DNA of 64,000 bases from positions 1 to 64,000 of the forward strand of contig JALGVT010000019.1 in the NCBI GenBank assembly GCA_025774555.1, in the 5' to 3' direction. A program made the translations under genes and the position numbers. Below the pieces are notes generated by a model. That model was not told where the DNA came from and searched no databases. It saw only the letters and a program-made list of their open reading frames with translations. Position 1 is the first letter of the stretch. Each line of letters opens with the position of its first letter. This document shows, in pieces, positions 1 to 7,607 of the stretch. This DNA is from a candidate division LCP-89 bacterium (lineage in GTDB: Bacteria; Electryoneota; B3-LCP).

Positions 1-113
1 AATCCACACTCAGCCTTGAAATACCTGAGCCCGGTAGAATTCGAGACTGAATGGTCCCGAAACTCTACACAAAAAGCCGCCTAAAATTGTCTTGTTTTGA
101 GGGGTGCAGTACA
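1..113 (+). mobile_element. Right end of an IS3-family insertion sequence
   Basis: Frame 1 is open from the window edge to a TAA at 82-84. It reads NPHSALKYLSPVEFE near its start, which matches the C-terminal signature of IS3-family OrfB transposases (usually RPHSALGYLTPxEF). Just after the stop, the DNA TGTCTTGTTTTGAGGGGTGC followed by AGTACA looks like an IS3-type terminal inverted repeat, so the element probably ends near 113. The catalytic DDE part lies outside the window. The left inverted repeat and target duplication cannot be checked here. Confidence 0.75.
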
Positions 114-124
114 AATAATCTATG

Positions 125-151
125 AAAGCGGAGTCGATTGATTCCGCTTTT
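125..151 (+). terminator. Hairpin terminator after the IS end
   Basis: AAAGCGGA (125-132) pairs with TCCGCTTT (143-150) around a 10-nt loop and is followed by T. It lies between the IS end and the next promoter and could work on either strand. Confidence 0.5.
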
Positions 152-244
152 CAATTTCTTGGCTCTCGCTCTTCTTCATCACTATAATCTACTAATCCAC
201 TAACTTTTTCATTAACATCAAAAGAACATGACTTTCACAGTGCC

Positions 245-273
245 TTGACTTTAGCAAATATATTTTGTATATT
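245..273 (+). promoter_or_regulatory. Sigma70-type promoter for the small lipoprotein
   Basis: TTGACT (245-250) and TATATT (268-273) are separated by exactly 17 bp. The lipoprotein ATG at 311 lies 37 bp downstream, leaving a short leader. Confidence 0.6.
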
Positions 274-310
274 CCTCGACATTCACTAATATTTCTACAA
301 TATCGCCATC

Positions 311-487
311 ATGAAAAGGACATTCACAATACTATCGCTGTTGTGCCTTCTTGTTCTCATAGCATGTACAGACGATCATATATCCTACAGATTAGAGACT
401 AAATCGCTTGATTGCTTGGTTCCCGGGCAACCTTTTCACATATTACAAATAACCTCTCAACAAAATGAAATCATCAAATCAGCATAG
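311..487 (+). CDS. Small lipoprotein, 58 aa, unknown function
   Basis: The frame starts at ATG 311 and ends at TAG 485-487. It has a basic start (MKRTF), a hydrophobic stretch and a lipobox, LIAC, with the Cys at residue 19. It therefore looks like a lipoprotein with a mature part of only 40 residues. No clear ribosome site precedes it, but a good promoter does (245-273). Its end overlaps the next ORF by 23 bp. The short mature part and the damaged neighbourhood make a truncated gene possible. No family is recognised. Confidence 0.45.
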   Translation: MKRTFTILSLLCLLVLIACTDDHISYRLETKSLDCLVPGQPFHILQITSQQNEIIKSA

Positions 488-698
488 ATACAGATTGAGT
501 TTTAAGGTTGTCCTGTTTGTAATGGCTCTGAATATCCTCATGGCAACTTTCCGCTGGACAGGAAAAATTCCATTCTGGCACTATGAATTCAAAATTTCTG
601 TCTTAGAGAGTTTCGGAAACTATGACAGTATTATTGCATATGATACTGATAACGACGGCATCGATGAAATCATTGCAACCACCAAATCTCTCCCTTAA
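465..698 (+). pseudogene. Truncated N-terminus of an FG-GAP-like exported protein
   Basis: This 77-residue frame has a basic start and one hydrophobic segment (about residues 13-30). It ends just after a DTDNDGIDE sequence. DxDxDG loops followed by hydrophobic residues are typical of calcium-binding FG-GAP or VCBS repeats, which normally occur many times in proteins of several hundred residues. The frame stops after the first such loop, and 8 bp later the 26-bp repeat begins. I infer a gene that has lost its 3' part. It could also be a short real protein. Confidence 0.4.
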
Positions 699-706
699 CC
701 TTCCAC

Positions 707-732
707 CAAAACTGTCCGAAATGGTTTGACGA
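707..732 (+). repeat. 26-bp direct repeat, copy 1
   Basis: The sequence begins CAAAACTGTCCGAAA and ends GGTTTGACGA. It recurs at 5823-5848 in the same orientation with one mismatch (T or G at position 16). Both copies sit next to broken genes. The rest of 698-1005 holds no gene that I can support, only this repeat and the inverted repeat at 935-969. Confidence 0.7.
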
Positions 733-934
733 TGTACAATAGATCATTACCTACCGATTTTTACCACCTACTGACCGATTTTAACCAGCAGTGACTTACT
801 CATATGTCAACCGACAGCATAAAGATTCCGCAAATATTGAATATACAATGAATTAGTCAATTTGGAAAAACCATTTCCCCATTTTATCTTTGGCATAAAT
901 CTTGTTGTTTTTCACGAATATATAGGTTATCTTT

Positions 935-969
935 CTCCTGACACTACTTCACAGCTAATATGTCAGGAG
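935..969. promoter_or_regulatory. Perfect 9-bp inverted repeat before the 120-aa gene
   Basis: CTCCTGACA (935-943) and TGTCAGGAG (961-969) are exact reverse complements with a 17-bp spacer. They lie 35 bp before the ATG at 1005. This could be an operator or an RNA hairpin in the leader. Confidence 0.4.
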
Positions 970-1004
970 TACTTTAAACCCAATAAACCAGAAGGAGAAA
1001 ACTT

Positions 1005-1367
1005 ATGGCAAACCTAGCGGAAATCAAACGTGCGCCGACCGGGACTGAGTATCGCACCAGCGACACGAGTGCCTGGCAGACTGCATCCACTGGTCAGATC
1101 CTGCAAAACAGTTATCATACCAGAAACACGCAAAACAACGATTATCAAGTAGAACTCTTTGCCGATGCTGAAATGGCATTCGGGACCATTCTCACCGTCT
1201 CATTATCAGAAATAACCGGGACTGTGAAATACAAAGACTCGCAGGGTGTGTGGGTGACAGCTGACACCGATGGCGATGTATTCGCCGCAGCGGTTGCCAC
1301 AGAACCGGGTGGTAGTGTGTATGTGATATGTTCCGGCGGTGGAGCTTATCGACCACCGAAATGGTAG
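1005..1367 (+). CDS. Small hypothetical protein, 120 aa
   Basis: It starts at ATG 1005 after a strong ribosome site, AGAAGGAGAA, at about 991-1000. There is no signal peptide or membrane segment. The sequence is rich in T, S and G and looks like a beta-strand protein. The stretch EITGTVKYKDSQGVWVTA recalls the strand pairs of FecR-like or surface beta-domains, but this resemblance is weak. The end is glycine-rich and basic (SGGGAYRPPKW). A perfect inverted repeat lies just upstream. It precedes a sensor gene set by 40 bp but is not clearly linked to it. No family is recognised. Confidence 0.6.
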   Translation: MANLAEIKRAPTGTEYRTSDTSAWQTASTGQILQNSYHTRNTQNNDYQVELFADAEMAFGTILTVSLSEITGTVKYKDSQGVWVTADTDGDVFAAAVATEPGGSVYVICSGGGAYRPPKW

Positions 1368-1408
1368 TGCTTAAGAATAGAGCGAGGTCATATTAGAATC
1401 AATAATCC

Positions 1409-2107
1409 ATGAATAATTATATTATTTTTTTTAACACCCATCTGGTATTTGTTCTTTCGCTGTTAACTGCAGTGATCTGGTATTATTATTCGCGTACAGA
1501 AACTCGCTCCCTCTTCGGATTTGTGCTTTATCCGATATACCATTTTAGGGAAATTCTCGATCCCAGAGAAAATTCCTTTGTCTTCGTCATTGTCTTCAGC
1601 TATCTGACCTTTCTTAGCGGAATCGCCCATTTCATTTTCCCTGAGAGCCCTTATGCCTATCTTTTCTGGTTGGGCGGCTTCCTATTCTTCGAATACTGCA
1701 TGATACTAATATATATCCTGCAGCCACGAAAACTACTCTCGCGCTTATTGATCTTCATCATTCCCGGTATTCTTATAGCTGTTGGCATTTACCTATCCGT
1801 TCATCAAAGAAGTTATCAGCCGATGAACATCGTGGACTTTATGGCACAGGTTACACTTTTTATTGGAGCGGTTACAGCGATTTTAGAAATTATTAACAAA
1901 GACTTATTCCCTGAGAAAACGGAGACTTTTTTCATCGCCTTCGGTCTGATTATATTTTCTTTCCTACACATATTATCCACCAGCATCATGATATTGGACT
2001 TTGTCGAATACTTTGATTTTTCCTACTACGCAACTTTGATTACCCTGTTATACTGGATTGTGATCATTCCGTGGATCAAACGACTCAAATCCAAATTATC
2101 CTCATAG
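1409..2107 (+). CDS. Polytopic membrane protein, probable sensor partner of the next kinase
   Basis: This 232-residue protein has about seven hydrophobic segments spread over its whole length and ends in a short basic tail (IKRLKSKLSS). This resembles the membrane-embedded sensor halves found in front of some histidine kinases. Its last 37 bp overlap the GTG start of the kinase gene, so the two are probably translationally coupled, and the pair may do the work of one membrane-bound sensor kinase. No ligand can be named. A frameshift joining the two reading frames is also possible. Confidence 0.6.
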   Translation: MNNYIIFFNTHLVFVLSLLTAVIWYYYSRTETRSLFGFVLYPIYHFREILDPRENSFVFVIVFSYLTFLSGIAHFIFPESPYAYLFWLGGFLFFEYCMILIYILQPRKLLSRLLIFIIPGILIAVGIYLSVHQRSYQPMNIVDFMAQVTLFIGAVTAILEIINKDLFPEKTETFFIAFGLIIFSFLHILSTSIMILDFVEYFDFSYYATLITLLYWIVIIPWIKRLKSKLSS

Positions 2108-3324
2108 TCGCCTTCCTGCTGTTTCTGGGGTTTCTGGGCATTATTATTTTCCTGCTGGTTCGCTTGGCAACCAATCAGCACTACTTGAAAAGTGCACGGG
2201 CGGAGTTGCAGGAGCATAACGCTAACCTTGAAATAGTTATCGCAGAGCGCACGCGCAAGTTGGCAGTATCGGAGGAAAAATACAGAAACCTATTCCTCAA
2301 ATCAAAAGAAGCCATCATCATTTTTAATAGCCGATCCGGGGACATTCTGGATGTCAATGAAGAAGCAACTCGGCTGTTTAAACAGACCTCAGATGAGCTC
2401 AATGCCAGGACGATTCGGGATATCCACCTCACGGATCTTGATGTTGATGCTCAAGAAGTCTGGAATGAACGGGTGTTAGAACTTGAAGATGGCTCTATGA
2501 AAGTAGTCGAATGCCTGATTGGATCGACCGATGAGCAAAACACGCAAATCATGCAGGCAATCTGCCGGGATATTACAGAGAAACGGGATCTGGAAGCGCA
2601 ACTCGCGCAGTCTCAGAAGCTGATCGGTTTGGGGCTACTTGCCGCCGGCGTTGCCCATGAACTGAACAATCCTTTAAGTTCCATTTACAATTCCTGCTAC
2701 TTCATCAAAGATGAATTACCGCATCCCTCCGCTAAAGTGGCTAAGCATCTCGGCATAATCGAATCCCAGATAGAACGTTGCATCAAGATCATCAAGGATC
2801 TACTGAACTTCTCCAGCGCACCTAAGATGCAGATGCAGTTGGAACATGCGGACGTCAACGAAATCGTGCAGCGAACGCTCTCCCTGATAGAAGAAGAGAT
2901 GCACTTCGCCAATATTAAAATAGAGACAAACTATTCTGAGCTACCCGCCATCCTGATCGATACTGCCCGTCTAACGGCTGTCATTTTCAACATCATCATG
3001 AATTCCATGCAGGCCATGCCTGGTGGTGGTAAGCTGACGATTACGACGCTTTCGGAAAAACGGACGTTGCAACAGGAGGACGATATCGCTTCCAATATTG
3101 AATGTAACGTCATCAGAATTGGCGATACTGGCGTTGGGATTTCGCAGCAGAATCTCCCAAAGCTTTTCACACCCTTCTTCACCACCAAGCTTAAATCAGG
3201 TGGTCTCGGCATGGGATTATCCGTATCTTATCAAATCATTAAAATGTTTCGCGGGGCGATTCTGGTCAAAAGCGAATTGGGTAAGGGAACTGAATTTGAA
3301 ATTGTAATGCCCATAAGGACATAG
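2071..3324 (+). CDS. PAS-containing sensor histidine kinase
   Basis: The protein has 417 residues from a GTG start. It contains one membrane helix (about 8-32), a coiled linker, a PAS domain (about 68-170), and a HisKA domain with the phospho-accepting His196 in GVAHELNNPL. An HATPase domain follows, with the N box near IFNIIMNSMQAM, a DTGVGI box and GLGMGLSVS. It should autophosphorylate and pass phosphate to the NtrC-type regulator two bases downstream. The start overlaps the membrane protein upstream. The cognate signal is unknown. Confidence 0.9.
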   Translation: MDQTTQIQIILIVAFLLFLGFLGIIIFLLVRLATNQHYLKSARAELQEHNANLEIVIAERTRKLAVSEEKYRNLFLKSKEAIIIFNSRSGDILDVNEEATRLFKQTSDELNARTIRDIHLTDLDVDAQEVWNERVLELEDGSMKVVECLIGSTDEQNTQIMQAICRDITEKRDLEAQLAQSQKLIGLGLLAAGVAHELNNPLSSIYNSCYFIKDELPHPSAKVAKHLGIIESQIERCIKIIKDLLNFSSAPKMQMQLEHADVNEIVQRTLSLIEEEMHFANIKIETNYSELPAILIDTARLTAVIFNIIMNSMQAMPGGGKLTITTLSEKRTLQQEDDIASNIECNVIRIGDTGVGISQQNLPKLFTPFFTTKLKSGGLGMGLSVSYQIIKMFRGAILVKSELGKGTEFEIVMPIRT

Positions 3325-3326
3325 TT

Positions 3327-4697
3327 ATGCCGTATAACTCCAAGATTCTAATTGTGGATGACGAGCAACCGATCCTAGATTCCCTGGGTGATCTACTGGT
3401 ACAGCGCGGCTATAGTGTCGGCACAGCAAAATCCGCTGAAGAAGCGTTGGAGAGCTTAAATGAGAGTGACAGCTTCGATCTTGCGCTGGTTGATTATCTA
3501 CTTCCTGGCATAAACGGCATTGATTTTATCAAGCAGATTAAACAAGAACATCCTGATCTATCCATCATTATGATTACCGGTAAGGGTACTATCTCCCTTG
3601 CGGTGGAAGCGATGAAATCAGGGGTGGCGGATTTCCTGGAAAAGCCGGTCAATCCAGAAGAACTTCATCTGATCATAAAGAGGGAATTAAAATACAAACA
3701 TGCCATTGATCAGAATGCTTATTTTATGGCGGAACTGGCGAGGCGGAGCAGCATTGAGAATATCGTGGGACAAACTGACTCCATGTTGGCGATTTTCGAG
3801 CAGGTTCGTCAGGTTGCACAAACAGATGCGTCCGTTTTAATAACAGGTGAGAGTGGTACTGGCAAGGAATTGTTTGCTCACCATATACACTATTGCAGTC
3901 GAAGAAAGAACGGGAGGTTAGTGCAGTTCAGCTGTGTTGATCTGGCGCCAGGTATCGTCGAGAGCGAACTATTTGGACACAAGAAGGGCTCTTATACAGG
4001 AGCAATTTCAACTGAAAAGGGACGCTTTGAATTTGCTGATGGCGGCACTCTCTTTCTGGATGAGATCGGAGACATTCCGTTAGAATTTCAGCCGAAACTT
4101 TTGAATGTTCTCCAGTCAAAACAGTTTACGCCCATTGGAGGTAATCGCTCCTTTAGTTCGGATTTTCGGTTGATCACTGCAACTAACAAAGATCTCGAGC
4201 AGAAAATAGCCAGAGATCAATTCCGCAGTGACCTCTATTACCGGCTAAACGTGGTTGAAATAAAAGTGCCTCCATTACGTGATCACAAAGGAGATATCCC
4301 GCCTTTGCTGAATCATTTCATCAAAGTATATCGCGAAAAAACAAACAATCCCATTCGCGGTATAACAAAGGCGGCGCAAGACATGTTGATGCACTATAAC
4401 TGGCCAGGCAATATCCGCCAGCTAAAAAATGCCATCGAATGGGCATTCGTCTTCTGTCATGAGGATCTGATAGATATTGGGCATTTGCCCAGCTACGTCT
4501 CTGATGATAACAGCAAACTGTCGCTTACACCGACTCAGGGCTGTACAAATTTGGCTCTCATCGAAAAGGATTTGATCCTGAAATGTCTGCAAAAAACAAA
4601 TTGGAATAAAACTCATGCAGCTGATCTTCTGGGGATCAACAGAAACACACTAAGAAGCAAGATACAGCGCTACGGCATACCCGATCAAGTGCTTTAG
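3327..4697 (+). CDS. NtrC-family sigma54-dependent response regulator
   Basis: This 456-residue protein has three domains in order. The receiver (1-120) has acidic D11/D12, phospho-site D56 and K106. The AAA+ ATPase (about 145-380) has Walker A GESGTGKE (174-181), the sigma54 contact loop GSYTGA (221-226, usual form GAFTGA) and Walker B LFLDEIG. A Fis-type helix-turn-helix lies at the C-terminus (NKTHAADLLGINRNTLRSKI). It activates transcription by sigma54 RNA polymerase when phosphorylated. It follows its kinase by two bases. The target genes are not evident. Confidence 0.93.
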   Translation: MPYNSKILIVDDEQPILDSLGDLLVQRGYSVGTAKSAEEALESLNESDSFDLALVDYLLPGINGIDFIKQIKQEHPDLSIIMITGKGTISLAVEAMKSGVADFLEKPVNPEELHLIIKRELKYKHAIDQNAYFMAELARRSSIENIVGQTDSMLAIFEQVRQVAQTDASVLITGESGTGKELFAHHIHYCSRRKNGRLVQFSCVDLAPGIVESELFGHKKGSYTGAISTEKGRFEFADGGTLFLDEIGDIPLEFQPKLLNVLQSKQFTPIGGNRSFSSDFRLITATNKDLEQKIARDQFRSDLYYRLNVVEIKVPPLRDHKGDIPPLLNHFIKVYREKTNNPIRGITKAAQDMLMHYNWPGNIRQLKNAIEWAFVFCHEDLIDIGHLPSYVSDDNSKLSLTPTQGCTNLALIEKDLILKCLQKTNWNKTHAADLLGINRNTLRSKIQRYGIPDQVL

Positions 4698-4698
4698 A

Positions 4699-4744
4699 TC
4701 ACTGATCGGAAATTGAGTAGTTACCGACCGATCTTTATCAGTGA
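4699..4744 (+). terminator. Hairpin after the NtrC-type gene
   Basis: TCACTGAT (4699-4706) pairs with ATCAGTGA (4737-4744), with an inner CGG/CCG pairing. There is no T-run, so it may be a factor-dependent stop or only a stable RNA end. Confidence 0.35.
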
Positions 4745-4896
4745 ACTTCAACTCACCGCGCAACCGTTTTTATCTCCACACTTAAACCTCGATTTAACAA
4801 CTCATTAGCAAATACCTGATTCTCAAACGAATCAATTATTCTCCGGCATGAAGCTTGCCTATAGACAAGTAAACCTATACGATAAGAGGAGTTGGA

Positions 4897-5304
4897 TTGA
4901 CCATCGGATTAATAAATTTATCTGCGGCGACAATTGAGACGATCAGGGATCTGGCAGTCAGATACGACTGCGAAGTCAAGAGCCATAGAAGAGTCAAGGA
5001 TTTGATTGCCTACAGCAATTCGATGGATCTTCAACTGATCATTTTTCAATTTACAGATTTCTCTTCAAGCGAATACGAATCCTATATACAACTCAAGAAT
5101 CACAATCCTGCAATACCTCTCTTTGTTACTACGCCTCATTTCACTATAAACGAGGTATTTCGGATCGGACAGATCGGAGCCTCTGAACTAATATTCCAAC
5201 CTATCGACCTAGAGCGACTGGCCTGCTTGTTGGAAGCCTACATAACTGAATCTCCAAAGGATTATACTGTCTCCGAACCGCCCGTCAAAAGGGAGGCGTA
5301 TTAG
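4897..5304 (+). CDS. Degenerate receiver-like protein, 135 aa
   Basis: The start is TTG 4897, chosen because AAGAGGA at 4884-4890 is well placed and no ATG fits. The length and strand order match a receiver domain. The segment ending GASELIFQPIDLERL lines up with the usual GAxDFLxKPFDLEEL end. The acidic pocket is missing, the phospho-Asp position falls in LIIFQFTDFS without a clear Asp, and the conserved Lys before Pro is Gln. It is probably a pseudo-receiver that cannot be phosphorylated. It follows the NtrC system and may bind one of its parts. Confidence 0.55.
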   Translation: MTIGLINLSAATIETIRDLAVRYDCEVKSHRRVKDLIAYSNSMDLQLIIFQFTDFSSSEYESYIQLKNHNPAIPLFVTTPHFTINEVFRIGQIGASELIFQPIDLERLACLLEAYITESPKDYTVSEPPVKREAY

Positions 5305-5592
5305 GCTTGTTGAGAGGATGAATTCGATTGTTTAAAATCGGTTGCGGAATGATGGAAATTGACCAGTTAAAGACCAGAAGCTACTGACTTAGAGTTCGAT
5401 TGTCTTGTTAACCAAGGCACTCGCAGGTCGGTTTATGTTATCGACCAATAGTCCGCATTCAAGGAGAATATCGAGATATTGCGGCTAAGCTGTTTGGAGA
5501 ACTATTCTACCGTTTCTTAGCCAGGGTGCTACAGCAACAGCTTTGGCAAAACATAAAACCTAAAGCACGCCAGTAATACCAGGAGATAAATC

Positions 5593-5790
5593 ATGAGGGG
5601 AAGCCTAGTTGACAGAATCAAGCAGGAAGCGAATCTTAGACATCTTTCACTGACTAAGAAACGCTGCAGGGAACTACATAAGGAATGGCTGGAGAAGATT
5701 GAGCAGGCTACCGAGAAAGCAACTATAGAGGCCATCCAGGAACAGTTGGATCAATACTGGATTGATTTGGAGGATGCACAGTTGAAGTAG
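5593..5790 (+). CDS. Small charged helical protein, 65 aa
   Basis: ATG 5593 is preceded by CAGGAGATAAATC, a good ribosome site. The product is almost all charged helix with heptad-like spacing (KKRCRELHKEWLEKIEQATEKATIEAIQEQL). It has no signal peptide or membrane segment. It resembles small coiled-coil adaptor proteins, but no family is recognised. It lies just before the second copy of the 26-bp repeat. Confidence 0.45.
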   Translation: MRGSLVDRIKQEANLRHLSLTKKRCRELHKEWLEKIEQATEKATIEAIQEQLDQYWIDLEDAQLK

Positions 5791-5822
5791 GATGACAAGC
5801 ACGGTTTCCTGTACATCTTCAA

Positions 5823-5848
5823 CAAAACTGTCCGAAAGGGTTTGACGA
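5823..5848 (+). repeat. 26-bp direct repeat, copy 2
   Basis: This copy matches 707-732 at 25 of 26 positions in the same orientation, 5116 bp away. It runs directly into the frame of the orphan sorting domain. Confidence 0.7.
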
Positions 5849-6060
5849 CGCTTATACAAAGTTTAAGCGCTGCGGATCGAGTGAAACTGTCGATCTATGA
5901 TATTCAGGGCCGTCTATTGGCTACTCTGGTCGATGGTTTCCGAAATGCCGGTATCCACGAAGTAACATTTGGTGCCAGTGATCTCTCTTCGGGGATCTAC
6001 TTTGCTCAGATTGAGGCCGGCAACCGCAGTGCCATTCAAAAGCTGATGCTGGTGAAGTAG
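5842..6060 (+). pseudogene. Orphan type IX secretion sorting-domain fragment
   Basis: The 72 residues contain the core of a type A C-terminal sorting domain: VKLSIYDIQGRLLATLVDG, AGIHEVTF, SGIYFAQIEAG and the final QKLMLVK. The complete genes at 22294, 30895 and 34147 carry the same block at the very end of much longer exported proteins. Here there is no signal peptide, no YPNPFN part and no cargo, and only a weak TTG start. It is best read as the 3' end of a secreted-protein gene whose body has been lost at the 26-bp repeat. Confidence 0.7.
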
Positions 6061-6182
6061 TACTTCAATCATACTCACAAAACAAATAAGGCTGGACTCA
6101 TTCTTGAATCCAGCCTTTCGATTCTCTGCTACCTTGCAAAAACCTTGCACGAGGTGGTATTTTGGGCAAACTTAAGTACAAC

Positions 6183-6234
6183 GAGCAACGGACTCATAAT
6201 CCGTTGGTCGTAGGTTCGAGTCCTACTGGGCCCA
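6183..6234 (+). pseudogene. 3' part of a tRNA gene with CAU anticodon, probable att-site remnant
   Basis: From the 3' strand of the D stem (GAGC) onward the tRNA is intact. The anticodon stem ACGGA/TCCGT encloses loop CTCATAA (anticodon CAU). A 5-nt variable loop follows. The T stem GTAGG/CCTAC encloses TTCGAGT, and the acceptor strand is TGGGCCC plus discriminator A. The 5' acceptor and D-loop part does not match: GGGCAAA stands where GGGCCCA is expected. No CCA is encoded. A 3' tRNA piece near a recombinase remnant is typical of an element integration site. Confidence 0.6.
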
Positions 6235-6430
6235 CAAATACGATAAGCTTGATTTAAGCACAAATCCCCACTCGTCCCAATGTTGGTATATGTTGGTCTG
6301 TGTGGGGTTATTCGTCTCTGAGACGGAACAAACCCCGGAACAGTTGACGGAACACTTTCGAAGTTGCTCTCCTGGAGCAAATCGTGTGGGAGAAAGAAAG
6401 ACGCTCTGAAATAGGACGTCCGAGCAATTA

Positions 6431-6459
6431 AAAAAAGCGGAGCCTGAAGGTTACGCTTT
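6431..6459 (-). terminator. Minus-strand terminator behind the recombinase remnant
   Basis: Read on the minus strand, AAAGCG and CGCTTT form a stem followed by a T-run (the A-run at 6431-6436 on the plus strand). It ends the minus-strand unit above it. Confidence 0.4.
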
Positions 6460-6535
6460 CTCCTGTTATCCCGAATATTTTACTCACGATATTGCCAAAA
6501 TTCGCAAGTAAATTTCTTCGCTGTTATCCGGCTGA

Positions 6536-6805
6536 TCAATCCCACTCTTCGAGTAGTATCGCCATTTTCCCTGATTGGTTCGTTCGCCGATCGTCATAGA
6601 AGCCGGTCGTTTGAATCGAAGTGTGTCCTGCGAACTGCTGGACGCCGGTGATTCGCTTGCGTACCGTTGGGTTATGGTGAAAGTTAGTGAAGAGCCTATG
6701 ATCGCCTCTTTCATAGGCGGTATCTGCTGCGATCAAACCCGTCGCCTGCTGGACACGCTCAATCATACTTTGGACCTTCCCGTCATCCAGTTCGGAGCAC
6801 CGCAC
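6536..6805 (-). pseudogene. Tyrosine recombinase (integrase) C-terminal remnant
   Basis: The minus-strand frame contains VQQFAGHTSIQTTGFYDDRR. This matches the last catalytic block of phage-type integrases (VQxxLGHxSxxTTxxYDRR), with the GH histidine and the nucleophilic Tyr. The catalytic Arg box (HDLRHT type) and the N-terminal domains are not found in frame, and the upstream residues do not fit the family. The gene is therefore broken, by truncation or frameshift. It lies about 300 bp from the tRNA remnant. I infer a decayed integrative element. Confidence 0.6.
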
Positions 6806-6984
6806 ACCTGAAACGCGGATGGATCCTATTTCAAAGCAGAAATGCTACGCGCTTTTGATAGAATTTCCGAAATCACCGGCAGCAAACCAAGTGACGCTCT
6901 TTTAAAAGGACGTATTCTATTTCGAACTGTCGCACGGGATGATTCGATCACAGATCAATCTCACTACAATTCCTTTCTGGTTGA

Positions 6985-7329
6985 CGTTACAGTGTTCTCT
7001 GCAATAAGCTGGAACAGGCGTTTGGGTACAACGTATTTGATTCAGGAAATGGGAAAGACGCTTATTTGGCGGTGTAGCAAATGAATGAATCTATAGTTCT
7101 ACTCCTGACTGACATCATTATGCCAGATACGAACGGACCGGAACTCGCTGAAAAAGCAAAGAAACTATTTCCCCTGATTAACTTACTGTTTATGTTGGGC
7201 TACACTGAAGAAGCAATAGTGAACATTGACATGTTAGAATCAGGAGTAAACTACATACAGAAACCGATCTCTCTTAACGCTTTAAACAGGGAGCTGCGAA
7301 TATATTTGATGGCTAAAATATTCCGATAG
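6985..7329 (+). pseudogene. Broken receiver domain (response regulator or hybrid kinase end)
   Basis: One frame reads NKLEQAFGYNVFDSGNGKDA, a TAG at 7075-7077, then NESIVLLLTDIIMPDTNGPE and further on YIQKPISLNALNRELR. These are successive blocks of a receiver domain, with the phospho-Asp in LTDIIMP and the Lys in QKP. The stop codon splits them, and the first receiver strand with its acidic pair is gone. The part from ATG 7081 (82 aa) could still be translated but would not fold as a full receiver. The layout fits the end of a hybrid kinase. Confidence 0.6.
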
Positions 7330-7343
7330 GAAATTATTTTATT

Positions 7344-7380
7344 AATGGGCGCCTATTTATCGAGGTGCCCATTTATTATT
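7344..7380 (+). terminator. Rho-independent-like terminator
   Basis: AATGGGCGCC (7344-7353) pairs with GGTGCCCATT (7364-7373), with one G-T pair, followed by T-rich DNA. It separates the remnant region from the chemotaxis cluster. Confidence 0.6.
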
Positions 7381-7390
7381 TGGATATTGT

Positions 7391-7418
7391 TTGAAATATC
7401 CGATATAGAATATATATT
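7391..7418 (+). promoter_or_regulatory. Promoter of the chemotaxis cluster
   Basis: TTGAAA (7391-7396) and TATATT (7413-7418) are 16 bp apart. They lie right after a terminator and about 185 bp before cheW. Confidence 0.5.
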
Positions 7419-7607
7419 GTATTAACCTTCTGAATGGACTGGATACAGAAATCGAAGCCTTTCTGGCAATAAACCAGACATCATCGATGAATCAATAAAC
7501 ACTGACGAGTGTAAGCAGATAATCGGCGAAATTCAAAAGTTGATATATCATCTGGTTAAAGCAAATATAAAATTATATTTTGACAATCATAACGAGGTGA
7601 GGTGGAT

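Noticed and set aside
5305-5592. A short frame ending EYRDIAAKLFGELFYRFLARV before the 65-aa gene
   Set aside because: It looks coding-like but has no start, ribosome site or known match, and could be chance or a remnant.
6129-6380. A minus-strand frame containing CGPSRTRTYDQRIMSP
   Set aside because: This peptide is the antisense translation of the CAU tRNA piece, a common false gene.
6842-7084. An 80-codon frame with a faint PAS-like ITGSKPSDALLKG stretch
   Set aside because: The likeness is too weak and the frame is out of phase with the receiver remnant behind it.
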